Made by a program: the position numbers and the translations under genes
The notes under the pieces: model-generated
Seen by the model: the letters and a program-made list of their open reading frames with translations, nothing else
Databases searched by the model: none
What the model was told of the DNA's origin: nothing
In this document: piece after piece, positions 1-13,559 of the stretch
How positions within the stretch are numbered: position 1 is the first letter of the stretch
How the letters are laid out: each line of letters opens with the position of its first letter
Origin: Solanum dulcamara
Lineage: Eukaryota > Streptophyta > Magnoliopsida > Solanales > Solanaceae
Assembly: GCF_947179165.1 (NCBI RefSeq)
Contig: NC_077246.1
Span: forward strand, 71,396,421 to 71,460,420
Direction: 5' to 3'
DNA length: 64,000 nucleotides

Positions 1-199
1 ACCAATAAAATGCTCCTAAACCCCTCTATAGCGCTGCCGGGATACTGGAGTCGTTCCCCAAGTTGTTAGGGACGCTACTATGGAAAAATGGAAGAAAATT
101 CGACCCGAACCCCTGGCACTTAAAAAATCAATGGGCAAACACACACGAAATACTAGCAAAATCGCCTAATTCCTATTGCATTGCAAATAAAATGCTCCT

Positions 200-740
200 A
201 AACCTATCTGTAGCGCCACCGAGGCTACTGGAGTCTTTCCCCAAGTCGTTACGGACACTACTATAGAAGAATGGAAGAAAATTCGAACCCGTACCCCCAG
301 CACCTAAAAAATCCGAGGGCTAACACACACGAAAAACTGGCAAAATTGCCTAAATCCTATTGCGTCGCCAATAAAATACTCCTTAACCACTCTAAAGCGC
401 CGCCGGGGCTACTGGAGTCGTTCCCCAAGTCGTTATGGAAGCTACTATGGAAGAATCCAAGAAAATATTACCCGGACCCCCGACACCTTAAAAATCCGTG
501 GGCTAACACACACGAAAAACTAGCAAAATCGCCTAATTCCTATTGCCTCGCCAATTCAATGCTCCTAAACCCCTCTAAATCGCCGTCGGGGCTACTGGAG
601 TCGTTTCCCAGGTCGTTACGGACGCTACTATGGAAGAATCTAAGAAAATTTGACCCGGACCCCCGCCACCTAAAATATCTGTGGGCTAACATACACGAAA
701 AACTGGCAAAATTACCTAATATCGTTCCCCAGGTGATTAC
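200..740 (+). repeat. Three-monomer block, older copy partner of 5068-5600
   Basis: This stretch matches 5068-5600 at an offset of about 4868 bp better than it matches the surrounding array. Shared rare variants include CTAAATCCTATTG, CTCCTTAACCACTC-type changes, TTATGGAAGCTAC, and the unusual CCTCGCCAATTCAATGCTC at 546 and 5414. The offset is not an integer number of monomers (26.6), which points to indels or out-of-register deletions between the two. The CCTCGCCAATTCAATGC variant recurs at about 1393 and 34,918, so this monomer lineage is widespread. Confidence 0.7.
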
Positions 741-2589
741 GGATGCTACTATGTAAGAATCCAAGAAATTTCGATACGGCCCCCCGGCACATAAAAAATC
801 CGTAGGCTAGCACACACGAAAAACTTGCAAAATTGCCTAATTTCTATTGCGTCGCTAATAAAATGCTCCTGAACCTCTCTAAAGCGTCGTCGGGGCTACT
901 GGAGTCGTTCCCCTGGGTTTTACGGACGCTACAATGGAAGAAGTCAAGAAAATTTGACCCGTACCCCCGGCACCTAAAATCTGTGGGCTAACACACACGA
1001 AAAACTGGAAAAATTGCCTAATTTCTATTGCGTCGCCAATAAAATGCTCCTAAACCTCTCTAAAGTGCCTCTGGGGCTACTGGAGTCGTTCCCCAAGTCG
1101 TTACGAATGCTATTATGGAAGAATCTAAGAAATTTTGACACGGACCCCCGGCACCTAAAAAATATGTGGGATGACACACGAAAAACTGGCAAAATCGCCT
1201 AATTCCTATTGCATCACCAATAAAATGCTCCTAAACCCCTCTATAGCGCCGTCAAGCTACTGGAGTCGTTCCCCAAGTCGCTAGGGGCGCTACTATGGAA
1301 GAATGGAAGAAATTTTGACCCAGACCCCCGACACCTTAAAAATCCGTGGGCTAACACACACGAAACCTGGCATAATCGCCTAATTCTTATTGCCTCGCAA
1401 ATTCAATGCTCCTAAACCCCTCTAAATCTCCGCCGGGGCTACTGGAGTCATTTCCTAGGTCGTTACGGACGCTACTATGGATGAATCCAAGAAAATTTGA
1501 CCCGCACCCCCAACACCTAAAAAATCCGTGGACTAACACACACGAAAAATTATCAAAATTGCCTAATTCCTATTGCGTCGCCAATAAAATGCTTCTAAAC
1601 CCCTCTAAAGTGCCATTTGGGGCTGCTAGAGTCATTCCCCAGGTCGTTACGGATGCTACTATCGAAGAATCCAAGAAACTTTAACCTAGACCCCCAGCAC
1701 CTAAAAAATCCGTGGGCTAACACACATGAAAAACTGGCAAAATCGCCTAATTCCTATTGTGTCGCCAATAAAATGCTCCTAACCCCCTCTATAGCACCGC
1801 CGGGGCTACTGGAGTCGTTCCCCAGGTGGTTACGGATGATACTATGTAAGAATCCAAGAAATTTCGACACGGCCCCCCGGCACGTAAAAAATCCGTAGGG
1901 TAGCACACACAAAAAACTTGCAAAATCGCCTAATTTCTATTGCGTCGCTAAGAAAATGCTCCTGAACCACTCTAAAGCGTCACCGGGTCTACTGGAGTCG
2001 TTTCCCTGGTTGTTACGGACGCTACAATGAAGGAATCCAAGAAAATTTGACCCAGACCCCCGGCACCTAAAATCTGTGGGCTAACACACACGAAAAACTA
2101 GCAAAATTGCCTAATTCCTATTGCGTCGCCAATAAAATGCTCCTAAACCCCTCTATAGCACTACCGGGGCTACTGGATTCGTTCCCCAGGTGGTTACGGA
2201 TGCTACTATGTAAGAATCCAAGAAATTTCGACACAGCCCCCGGCACGTAAAAAATCCGTAGGCTAGCACACACGAAAAACTTGCAAAATCGCCTAATTCC
2301 TATTGCGTCGCTAATAAAAGGCTCCTGAACCTCTCTAAAGCATTTCCGGGGGTACTAGAGTCGTTCCCCTGGTTGTTACGGATGCTACTATGGAAGAATC
2401 CAAGAAAATTCGACCCGGACCCCCGGCACCTAAAATATCCATGGGCTAACACACACGAAAAACTGGCAAAATTGCCTAATTCCTATTGCGCCGCCAATAA
2501 AATGCTCCTAAACTCCTATATAGCGCAGCCGGGGCTACTACAGTCGTTCCCCAGGTGGTTACGGATGCTACAATGGAAGAATCCAATAA

Positions 2590-2937
2590 AATTTGACCCG
2601 AACCCCCGGCACCTAAAATATTTGTGGGTTAACACACACGAAAACTAGCAAAATCGGGTAATTCCTATTGCGTTGCCAATAAAATGCTCCTGAATCCCTC
2701 TATAGCACCGCCGGGGCTACTGGAGTCGTTCCCTAGGTCGTTACAGACGCTACTATGGAAGAATCCAAGAAAATTCGACCTGGACCCCCGGCACCCAAAA
2801 AATCCGTGGGCTAACACACATGAAAAACTAGCAAAATCGCCCAATAGCTATTACGTCTCTAATAAAATGATCCTAAACCCCTCTAAAGCACAGCCGGGGC
2901 TACTAGATTCGTTCCCCAGGTCGTTACGGACGCTACT
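2590..2937 (+). repeat. Two-monomer block duplicated at 3503-3850
   Basis: Offset 913 bp (5 monomers minus 2 bp). The two copies share rare variants such as AAAATCGGGTAATTCC, GTTGCCAATAAAATGC and CTCCTGAATCCCTC, and are almost identical from 2684 to 2937. Similarity stops near 2938/3851, where one copy reads ATGGAAGAATCC and the other ATTGAAGAAATC. A third, more diverged relative carrying the GGGTAATTCC and CTGAATCCC variants lies at about 7719-7880. Confidence 0.8.
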
Positions 2938-3159
2938 ATGGAAGAATCCAAGAAAATTCGACCGGACCCCCGGCACCTAAAATATCTGTGGGCTAACACA
3001 CACGAAAAAGTGGCAAAATTGCTTAATTCCTATTGCATCATCAATAAAATGCTCCTAAACCCCTCTAAAGCGCCGCCGGGGCTACTGAAGTCGTTCCCCA
3101 GGTCGTTACGGACGTTACAATGGAAGCATCCAAGAAAATTTGACCCGCACCCCCAGCAC

Positions 3160-3930
3160 CTAAAAAATCTGTGGGCTAACACACACGAAAAACTTGCAAA
3201 ATCGCCTAATTCCTATTGCGTCGCAAATAAAATGCTCCATAACCCCTCTAAAGCGCCGCCAAGGCTACTGGAGTCGTTACCCCGGTCGTTACGGACGCTA
3301 CTATGAAAGAAATCAAGAAATTTTGACCCGCACCCCGGCACCTAAAAATACCGTGGGCTAACACACAAGAAAAACTTGCAAAATCGCCTAATTCCTATTG
3401 CGTCGCCAATAAAATGCTCCTGAAACCCTCTATATCGCCACCAGGGCTACTGTAGTCGTTCCTCAGGTCGTTATGGACGCTATTATAGAAGAATCTCAAG
3501 AAAATGTGACCCAAACCCCCGGCACCTAAAATATCCGTGGGTTAACACACACGAAAACTGGCAAAATCGGGTAATTCCTATTGCGTTGCCAATAAAATGC
3601 TCCTGAATCCCTCTATAGCACCGCCGGGGCTACTGGAGTCGTTCCCTAGGTCGTTACAGACGCTACTATGGAAGAATCCAAGAAAATTCGACCTGGACCC
3701 CCGGCACCCAAAAAATCCGTGGGCTAACACACATGAAAAACTAGCAAAATCGCCCAATAGCTATTACGTCTCTAATAAAATGATCCTAAACCCCTCTAAA
3801 GCACAGCCGGGGCTACTAGATTCGTTCCCCAGGTCGTTACGGACGCTACTATTGAAGAAATCAAGAAAATTCGACCCAGACCCCCGACACCTAAAAATTC
3901 AGTGGGCTAACACACACGAAAATCTAGCAA
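3160..3930 (+). repeat. Four-monomer block repeated 23 monomers downstream (7370-8130)
   Basis: The offset to 7370-8130 is about 4203 bp, 23 monomers minus 6 bp. Shared markers are CTCCATAACCCCTC, ACACAAGAAAAACTTGC, a TATTATAGAAGAATCTCAAG with an extra base, and AAAATCGGGTAATTCC or its TTGGG form. The block contains the second copy of the 2590-2937 duplication, so that local duplication and this larger one are nested. Confidence 0.72.
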
Positions 3931-5067
3931 AATTGCCTAATTCCTACTGCGTCGCTAATAAAATACTCCTAAACCCCTCTATAGCACCGCCGGGTCTACT
4001 AGAGTCGTTCCCCAGGTCGTTACGGACGCTACTATGGAAGAATCCAAGAAAAATTAACCCGGACCCCTGGTACTTTAAAAATTTGTGGGCTAACACACAT
4101 GAAAAACTGGCAAAATCACCTAATTCCTATTGCGTCGCTACTAAAATGCTCCTAAATCCCTCTATAGCGCCGCCGGGGCTACTGGAGTCGTTTCCCAGGT
4201 CGTTACAGACGCTACTATGGAAGAATCCTAAAAAATTCGACACGGACACCCGGCACCTAAAACATCCGTGGGCTAACACACACGAAAAACAGGCAAAATC
4301 GCCTAATTTCTATTACGTCGCCAATAAAATGCTCCTATACCCCTCTAAAGCGCTGCCGGGGCTACTAGAGTCGTTCCCCAGGTTGCTATAGACGCTACTA
4401 TGGAAGAATCCTAGAAAATTCGACACGGACCCCCAGCACCTAAAAAATCCGTGTGTTAACACACATGAAAAACTGGCAAAATCTCCTAATTCCTATTGCG
4501 TTGCCAATAAAATGCTCCTAAACCCCTCTATAGCACCGTCAAGGCTACTGGAGTCGTTCTCCAAATCATTACGGACGCTACTATGGAAGAAATCAAGAAC
4601 ATTCGACCCGCACCCCATGCACCTAAAAAATCTGTGGGCTAACACATACGTAAAACTGGCAAAATCGCATAATTTCTATTGCATCGCCAATAAAATGCTC
4701 CTGAACCCCTCTAAAGCGCCGCCGGGGCTATTGGAGTCGTTCCCTAGGTCGTTACGGACGCTACTATGGAAGAATCTAAGAAAATTTGACCCGAACCCCC
4801 GGCACCTAAAAAATCCGAAAGTTAACACACACGAAAAACTGGCAAAATCGCCTAATTCCTATTGCGTCGCCAATAGAATGCTCCTGAACCCCTCTAAAGC
4901 GCCGCCGGGGCTATTGGAGTCGTTCCCTAGGTCGTTATGGACGCTACAATGGAATAATCCTAGAAAATTTGACCCGAACCCCCGGCACCTAAAAAATCCA
5001 AGAGTTAACACACACGAAAAACTGGCAAAATCGCCTAATTCCTATTGCGTCGCCAATAAAATGCTCC

Positions 5068-5600
5068 TAAACCTCTCTATATCACTGCCGAGGCTACTGG
5101 AGTCTTTCCCCAGGTCGTTACGGACACTACTATGGAATAATGGAAGAAAATTCGACCCGTACCCCCGGCACCAAAAAAATTTGAGGGCTAACACACATGA
5201 AAAACTGGCAAAATCGCCTAAATCCTATTGCATCGCCAATAAAATGCTCCTTAACTACTCTAAAGCACCGCCGGGGCTACTGGAGTCGTTCCCTAAGTCG
5301 TTATGGAAGCTACTATGGAAGAATCCAAGAAAATTTGACCCGTACCCCCGATACCTTAAAAATCCGTGGGCTAACACACACGAAAAACTAGCAAAATTGC
5401 CTATTTCCTATTGCCTCGCCAATTCAATGCTCTTAAACCCCTCTAAAGCGCCGCCGAGGCTACTGGAGTCGTTTTCCCAGGTCGTTACAGACGCTACTAT
5501 GGAAGAATCTAAGAAAATTTGACCCGGACCCCCGCCACCTAAAATATCTGTGGGCTAACACACACGAAAAATTGGCAAAATTGCCTAATACCTATTGCCT
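5068..5600 (+). repeat. Paralogous copy of block 200-740
   Basis: Shares the rare variants of the block at 200-740, including the CCTCGCC-AATTCAATGC monomer. It has its own substitutions and lacks a single base in places, so the duplication is not recent. Block edges are approximate because unrelated monomers in the array are also similar. Confidence 0.68.
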
Positions 5601-7369
5601 CTCTAATAAAATGATCCTAAACCCCTCTAAAGCACAACCGGGGTTACTAGATTCGTTCCCCAGGTCGTTACGGATGCTACTATTGAAGAATCCAAGAAAA
5701 TTCGACCCGGCACCTAAAATATCTGTAGGCTAACACACACGAAAAAGTGGCAAAATTGCTTAATTCCTATTGCATCATCAATAAAATGCTCCTAAACCCC
5801 TCTAAAGCGCCGCCGGGGCTGCTGGAGTCGTTCCCCAGGTCGTTACGGATGTTAAAATGGAAGAATCCAAGAAAATTCGACCCGCACCCCCGGCATCTAA
5901 AAAATCTGTGGGCTAACACACACGAAAAACTAGCAAAATTGCCTAATTCCTATTGCGTCGCCAATAAAATGCTCCAGAACCCCTCTAAAGTGTCGCCAGG
6001 GCTATTGGAGTCATTCCCAGGTCGTTACGGACTCTACTATGGAAGAATCCAAGAAACTTTGACCCGGACCCCCGGCACCTAAAATATTAGTGGGCTAACA
6101 CACATGAAAAACTGGCAAAATCGCCTAATTCCTATTGCGTCGCCAATAAAATGCTTCTAAACCCTTCTAAAGCGCCATTGGGGGCTACTAGAGTCGTTCC
6201 TCAGGTCGTTACAGACGCTACTATGTAAGAATCCAAGAAACTTTGACCCAGACCCCCGGCACCTAAAAAATCCGTGGGCTAACATACATGAAAAACTGGC
6301 AAAATCACCTAATTTCTATTGTGTCGCCAATAAAATGCTCCTAAACCCCTCTATAGCACCGCTGGGGCTACTGGAGTCGTTCCCCAGGTGGTTACGGATG
6401 ATACTATGTAAAAATCCAAGAAATTTCGACACGGGCCCCCAACACCTAAAAAATCCGTGGACTAACACACACAAAAAACTGGCAAAATCGCCTAATTCCT
6501 ATTGCGTCGCCAATAAAATGCTTCTAAAACCCTCTAAAGCGCCATTGGGGGCTACTGGAGTAGTTCCCCAGGTCGTTACGGACCCTACTATGTAAGAATC
6601 CAAGAAACTTTAACCCGGACCCTCGGCACCTAAAAAATCCATGGGCTAACACACATGAAAAACTGGCAAAATCGCCTAATTCCTATTGTGTCGCCAATAA
6701 AATGCTCCTAAACCCCTCTATAGCACCGCCGGGGCTACTGGAGTCTTTCCCCAGGTGGTTACGGATGCTACAATGGAAGAATCCAAGAAATTTCGACAAG
6801 GCCCCCTGGCACGTAAAAAATCTGTGGGCTAACACACACGATACATTGGCAAAATCGCCTAATTCCTATTGCGTCTCAAATAAAATGCTCCTAAACCCTT
6901 CTAAATTGCCGCCAGGTCTACTAGAGTCGTTCCCCAGTTCGTTACGGATGCTACAATGGAATAATCTAAGAAATTTCTACACGGCCCCCAGGCACGTAAA
7001 AAATCTGTGGGCTTACACACACGAAAAACTAGCAAAATTGCCTAATTCGTATTGCGTCGACAATAAAATGCTCCTAAACCCCTCTATTGCACCGCCGAGG
7101 TACTGGATTCGTTCCCCAGGTCATTACGGATGCTACTATGGAAGAAATCAAGAAAATTTGACCCGGACCCCCAGCACTTAAAAAATGCGTGGGCTAACAC
7201 ACACGAAAAACTGGCAAAATCGCCTAATACCTATTGCGTCGCCAATAAAATGCTCCTTAACCCCTCTAAAGAGCCGACGAGGCTACAAGAGTCGTTCACC
7301 AGGTTGTTACGGACGCTACAATGGAAGAATCCAAGAAATTTTGACCCGGACCCCCGGCACCTAAAAAAT

Positions 7370-8130
7370 CTGTGGTCTAACACACACGAAAAAACTTGCA
7401 AAATCGCCTAATTCCTATTGCGTCGCAAATAAAAGGCCCCATAACCCCTCTAAAGTGCCGCTGGGGCTACTGGAATCGTTCCCCCGGTCGTTATGGACGC
7501 TACTATGAAAGAAATCAAGAAATTTTGACCCGTACCCCTGGCACCTAAAAAACCTGTGGGCTAACACACAAGAAAAACTTGCAAAATCGCCTAATTCCTA
7601 TTGCGTCGCCAATAAAATTCTCCTGAACCTCTCTATAGCGTCTCCAGGGCTACTGTAGTCGTTCCCCAGGTCGTTACGGACGCTATTATAGAAGAATCTC
7701 AAGAAAATTTGACCCGAACCCCCGGCACCTAAAAAATCCATGGGTTAACACACACGGAAACTGGCAAAATTGGGTAATTCCTATTGCGTTGCCAATAAAA
7801 TGCTCCTGAATCCCTATATAGCAAGGACAGGGCTACTGGAGTCGTTCCCTGGGTCGTTACAGACGATACTATGGAAGATCCAAGAAAATTCGACCTGGAT
7901 CCCCGGCACCTAAAAAATTCGTGGGCTAACACACCTGAAAAACTGGCAAAATCGCCTAATTCCTATTGCATCCCCAATAAAATGCTCTCAACCCCTTTAT
8001 TGCACCGCCGAGACTACTGTAGTCATTCCCCAGTCGTTACGGAAGCTACTATGGAAGAAATCAAGAAAATTCGACCCAGACCCCCGAAACCTAAAAATTC
8101 AGTGGGCTAACACACACGAAAAACTAGCAA
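7370..8130 (+). repeat. Paralogous copy of block 3160-3930
   Basis: Carries the same run of marker monomers in the same order as 3160-3930, including the extra base in GAATCTCAAG at about 7691. It is worn by several private changes, for example AAATAAAAGGCCCC at about 7428 and ATAGCAAGGACAGGG at about 7818. Confidence 0.7.
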
Positions 8131-8159
8131 AATCGCATAATTCCGATTGCGTCGTCAAT

Positions 8160-8860
8160 AAAATGCTCTTAAACCCCTCTATAGCACCGCCGGGGCTACT
8201 AGATTCGTTCCCCAGGTCGTTACGAACGCTACTATTGAAGAATCCAAGAAAATTCAACCCAGACCCCCGGCACCTAAAATATCTGTGGCTAACACACACG
8301 AAAAAGTGGCAAAATTGCTTAATTCCTATTGCATCATCAATAAAATGCTCCTAAACTCCTCTAAAGCACCGCTGGGGCTACTAGAGTCATTCCCCAGGTC
8401 GTTACGGACGTTACAATGGAAGAATACAAGAAAATTCGACCCGCACCCCCGGCACCTAAAAAATCTGTGGGCTAACACACACGAAAAACTTGCAAAATCG
8501 CCTAATTCCTATTGCGTCGCAAATAAAATGCTCCATAACTCCTCTAAAGCGCCGCCGGGGCTACTGAAGTCATTCCCAGGTCGTTACAGACGGTACTATG
8601 GAAGAATCCAAGAAAATTCGACCCGCACCCCAGGCACCTAAAAAATCCGTGGGCTAACATACACGAAAAACTGGCAAAATCACCTAATTCCTATTGCGTC
8701 GCCAATAAAATGCTCTTGAACCCCTCTAAAGCGCCTCCGGGTCTACTGGAGTCGTTCCCTAGGTCATTACGGACGCTACTATGGAAGAATCCAAGAAAAT
8801 ATGACCCAAACCCCCCGCACCTAAAAAATCCGAGAGTTAACACACACGAAAAACTGGCAA
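8160..8860 (+). repeat. Four-monomer block, first copy of an 11-monomer period
   Basis: Matches 10171-10871 at an offset of 2011 bp, 11 monomers minus 2 bp. Shared markers run in order: a CATCATCAATAAAATGCTCC monomer, a CTCCATAACCCC-type monomer, ATTCCCAGGTCGTTAC (one C lost), and a monomer with CTCTTGAACCCCTC and AAAATATGACCCAAACC. The same CATCATCAATAAAATG cassette also occurs near 3028 and 5773, so four copies of it are spread over 7.3 kb. Confidence 0.8.
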
Positions 8861-9159
8861 AATTTCCTAATTCCTATTGCGTCGCCAATAAAATGTTCCT
8901 GAACCCCTCTAAAGCACCGCCTGGGCTACTGGAGTCTTTCCCCAGGTCGTTACGGACACTACTATGGAAGAATGGAAGAAAATTCGACCCGGACCCCCGG
9001 CACCTAAAAAATCCGTGGGCTAACACACACGAAAAACTGACAAAATCTCCTAATTCCTATTGCATCGCCAAGAAAATGCTCCTAAACACTTCTATAGCAC
9101 CGTCAAGGCTACTAGAGTCGTTATCCAAGTCGTTACGGACGATACAATTGAAGAAATCA

Positions 9160-10187
9160 AGAAAATTCGACCCGCACCCCAGGCACCTAAAAAATCTGTG
9201 GACTAACACACACGAAAAATTGGCAAAATCGCCTAATTACAATTGCGTCGCCAATAAAATGCTCCTAAACCCCTTTATAGCACCTCCGGAGATATTGGAG
9301 TCATTCCCCAGGTCGTTACGGACGCTACTATAGAAGAATCCAAAAAAATTTGACCTAGACCCCCGGCACCTAAAATATCCATGGGCTAACACACACGAAA
9401 AAGTGTCAAAATCGCCAAATTCCTATTGCGTCTCAAATAAAATGCTCCTAAACCCCTCTAAAGCACCATCGGGGCTACTGTAGTCGTTACCTAGGTCGTT
9501 ACGGATGATACTATGGAAGAATCCAAGAAAATTTGACCCGGACCCCCGGCAACTAAAACTTCTGTGGGCTAACATACACAAAAAACTGGCAAAATTGCCT
9601 AATTCCTATTGCGTCGCCAATAAAATGCTCTTAAACCCCTCAAAAGCGCCGTCGGGGCTACTCGAGTCATTTCCCAGGTCGTTACGGATGCTACTATGGA
9701 AAAATCTAAGAAAATTTAACCCAGACCCCCGCCACCTAAAAATTTCGTGGGCTAACACACACAAACAAGTGGAAAAATTGCCTAATTCCTACTGCATCAT
9801 CAATAAAATGCTCCTAAACCCCTCTAAAGCACCGCCGGGGCTACTGGAGTCGTTCCCCAGGTTGTTAAGGACGCTACAATGGAACAATCCAAGAAAATTT
9901 GACCCACACCCCCAGCACCTAAAAATCTGTGGACTAACACACACAAAAAACTGGCAAAATCGCTTAATTCCTATCGCGTCGCCAATAAAATGCTCCTTAA
10001 CCCCTCTAAAGAGCCGCCAGGGCTACTGGAGTCATTCCCCAAGTCATTACGGATGATACTATGGAAGAATCCAAGAAAATTGGACCCGAACCCCCAGCAC
10101 CTAAAAATTTTGTGGGTTAACACACACGAAAAACTGGCAAAATCGCCTAATTCCTATTGCGTCGCTAATAAAATGCTCCTAAACCCC
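9160..10187 (+). repeat. Six-monomer block, copy 1 of 3
   Basis: Its order of monomers recurs at 12097-13124 (offset 2937 bp, about 16 monomers) and, modified, at 13560-14690. Diagnostic variants are CCCCTTTATAGCACCTC, GGAGATATTGGAG, CGGCAACTAAAACTTCTG, CACACAAACAAGTGG-type changes, CACCTAAAAATCTGTGGAC (one A lost) and AACCCCTCTAAAGAGCCGCC. The 9060-9330 part also matches 13460-13735 at an offset of 4400 bp (24 monomers plus 8 bp). Confidence 0.82.
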
Positions 10188-10871
10188 TCTATAACACCAT
10201 CGGGGCTACTAGATTCATTCCCCAGGTCGTTACGGACGCTACTATGGAAGAATCCAAGAAAATTCGACCCGGACCCCTGACACCTAAAATATCTGTGGGC
10301 TAACACACACGAAAAAATGGCAAAATTGCTTAATTCCTATTGCATCATCAATAAAATGCTCCTAAACCCCTCTAAAGCGCCGCCGGGGCTACTGGAATCA
10401 TTCCCCAGGTCGTTACGGACATTACAATGGAAGAATCCAAGAAAATTCGATCCGTACCCCCGGCACCTAAAAAATCTGTGGGCTAATACACACGAAAAAC
10501 TTGCAAAATCGCCTAATTCCTATTGCGTCGCAAATAAAATGCTCCATAACCCTTCTAAAACGCCGCCGGGGCTACTGAAGTCGTTCCCAGGTCATTACAG
10601 ATGGTACTATGGAAGAATCCAAGAAATTTCGACCCGCACCCCAGGCACCTAAAAAATCCGTGGGCTAACATACACGAAAAACTGGCAAAATCACCTAATT
10701 CCTATTGCGTCGCCAATAAAATGCTCTTGAACCCCTCTAAAGCGCCTCCGAGGCTACTAGAGTCGTTCCCTAGGTCATTACGGACGCTACTATGGAAGAA
10801 TCCAAGAAAATATGACCCAAACCCCCGCACCTAAAAAATTTGAGAGTTAACACACATGAAAAACTGGCAAA
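10171..10871 (+). repeat. Second copy of the 8160-8860 block (11-monomer offset)
   Basis: Same order of marker monomers as 8160-8860. Both copies share a lost C in the AGTC(G/A)TTCCCAGGTC segment and the AATATGACCCAAACC monomer, which supports common descent of the whole block and not independent mutation. Similarity falls off after about 10872. Confidence 0.8.
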
Positions 10872-11876
10872 ATTGCCTAATTCCTATTGCGTCGCCAATA
10901 AAATGCTGATGAACCCCTCTAAAGCATCGCCGGGGCTACTGGAGTTGTTCCCTAGGTCGTTACGGACGCTAATATGGAAGAATCCAAGAAAATTTGACCC
11001 GAACCCCTGGCACCTAAAAAATACGAAAGTTAACACACACGAAAAACTGGCAAAATTGCCTAATTCCTATTGCGTTGCCAATAAAATGCTCCTAAACCCC
11101 TCTATAGCGCCACCGGGGCTACTGGAGTCGGTCCCCAGGTCGTTACGGACGCTACTATGGAATAATCCTAGAAAATTCGACCCGGACCCCCAGCATCTTA
11201 AAAATCCGTGGGCGAACACACACGAAAAATTGGAAAAAAAGCCTAATTCCTACTGCGTCGCCAATAAAATGCTCTTTAACCCCTCTAAATTGCCGCCGGG
11301 GCTACTGGAGTCGTTCCCCAGGTTGTTACGGACGCTACTATGGAAAGGTTCTAGAAAATTTGACCCGGACCCCCGGCACCAAAAAAATCTGTAGGCCAAC
11401 ACACATGAAAAATTGGCAAAATCCCCTAATTCCTATCGCGTCTCAAATAAAATACTCCTAAACCCCTCTACAGCACCGTCGGGGCTACTGGAGTCGTTCT
11501 CCAGGTCATTACGGATGCTACTATGGAAGAAATCAAGAAAATTCATCCCGCACCCCCGGCACCTAAAAAATCCGTTGGCTAAGACACATAAAAAACTTGC
11601 AAAATTGCTTAATTCCTATTGCATCGCCAATAAAATGCTCCTGAACCCCTCTTAAGCGCCGTTGGGGCTACTGGAGTCGTTCCCCGGGTCGTTACGGACG
11701 CTACTATGGAAGAATCCAAGAAAATTTGAGCCGAACCCCTAGCACCCAAAAAATCCATGGGTTAACACACACGAAAAACTGGCAAAATCGCCTAATTCCT
11801 ATTGCTTTGCCAATAAAATGCTCCTAAACCCCTCTATAGCGCCGCCGAGGCTACTGAAGTCGTTCCCCAGGTCATT

Positions 11877-11902
11877 ACGGATGCTATTAACGGATGCTAT
11901 TA
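11877..11902 (+). repeat. 13-bp local tandem duplication
   Basis: ACGGATGCTATTA occurs twice back to back (11877-11889 and 11890-11902) inside one monomer. This is a simple slippage duplication, and because 13 is not a multiple of three it shifts the satellite's open frame. Confidence 0.95.
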
Positions 11903-12096
11903 TGGAAGAATCTAAGAAAATTCAACCCGGAACCCCAGATCCTAAAAAATCTGTGGGCTAACACACACAAAAAACTGGCAAAATCACCTAATTTCTATTG
12001 CGTCGCCAATAAAATGCTCTAGAACCCCTCTAAAGAGCCGCCAGGGCTACTGGAGTCGTTCCCTAGGTCGTTACGGACGCTACTATAGAAGAATCC

Positions 12097-13124
12097 AAGA
12101 AAATTCTACCCACACCCCAACACCTAAAAAATCCGTGGACTAACACACACGAAAAACTGGCAAAAACGCCTAATTCTAATTGCGTCGCCAATAAAATGCT
12201 CCTAAACCCCTTTATAGCACCTCCGGAGATATTGGAGTCATTTCCCAGGTCGTTACGAACGCTACTATCGAAGAATCCAAGAAAATTTAACCCGGACCCC
12301 CGGCACCTAAAATATCCGTGGGCTAACACACACGAAAAACATGCAAAATTGCCAAATTCCTATTGCGTCTCAAATAAAATGCTCCTAAACCCCTCTAAAG
12401 CACCGTCGGGGCTATTGTAGTCGTTCTTCAGGTCGTTACGGATGCTACTATGGAAGAATCCAAGAAAATTTGACCCGGACACCCGGCAACTAAAACTTCT
12501 GTGGGCTAACATACACAAAAAACTGGCAAAATCGCCTAATTCCTATTGCGTCGCCAATAAAATGCTCTTAAACCCCTCAAAACTGCCGCCAGGGCTACTC
12601 GAGTCGTTTCCCAGGTCATTACGGATGCTACTATGGAAAAATCTAAGAAAATTTGACCCAGACCCCCGCCACCTAAAAAATTAATGGGCTAACACACACG
12701 AACAAGTTGAAAAATTGCCTAATTCCTATTGCGTCGTCAACAAAATGCTCCTAAACCCCTCTAAAGCACCGCCAGGGCTACTGGAGTCGTTCCCCAGGTT
12801 GTTACGGATGCTTCAATGGAACTATCCAAGAAAATTTGACCCGCACCCCCAGCACCTAAAAATCTGTGGACTAACACACACGAAAAACTGGCAAAATCGC
12901 TTAATTCCTATCGCGTCGCCAATAAAATGCTCCTTAACCCCTCTAAAGAGCCGCCAGGGCTACTGGAGTCGTTCCCCAAGTCATTACGGATGATACTATG
13001 GAAGAATCCAAGAAAATTGGAGCCGAACCCCCAGCACCTAAAAATTCTGTGGGTTAACACACACGAAAAACTGGCAAAATCGCCTAATTCCTATTGCGTC
13101 GCTAATAAAATGCTCCTAAATCCC
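12097..13124 (+). repeat. Six-monomer block, copy 2 of 3
   Basis: Follows copy 1 monomer for monomer, including the one-base loss in CACCTAAAAATCTGTGG and the TCCTATCGCGTCGCC variant. The 13-bp tandem duplication at 11877-11902 lies between copies 1 and 2 and accounts for most of the excess over 16 x 183 bp in the spacing. Confidence 0.82.
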
Positions 13125-13559
13125 TCTATAGCGCCGCCGGGGCTACTGGAGTCGTTCCCCAGGTCGTTACAGACGCTACTATGGAAGAATCCAAGAAAAT
13201 TCGACATGGACACCCGGCACCTAAATAATCCGTGTGCTAACACACACGAAAAACTGGCAAAATCACCTAATTCCTATTGCGTCGCCAATAAAATGCTTCT
13301 ATAACCCTCTAAAGCACCGCCGGGGCTACTGAAGTCGTTCCCCAGGTCGTTACAGACGGTACTATGGAAGAGTCCAAGAAAATTCGACCCGGACCCCCGG
13401 CACCTAAAAAATCCGTGGGCTAACACACACGAAAAACTGGCAAAATCTCCTAATTCCTATTGCATCGCCAAGAAAATACTCCTAAACCCTTCTATAGCAC
13501 CGTCAAGGCTACTAGAGTCGTTCTCCAAGTCGTTACGGACGCTACTATTGAAGAAATCA

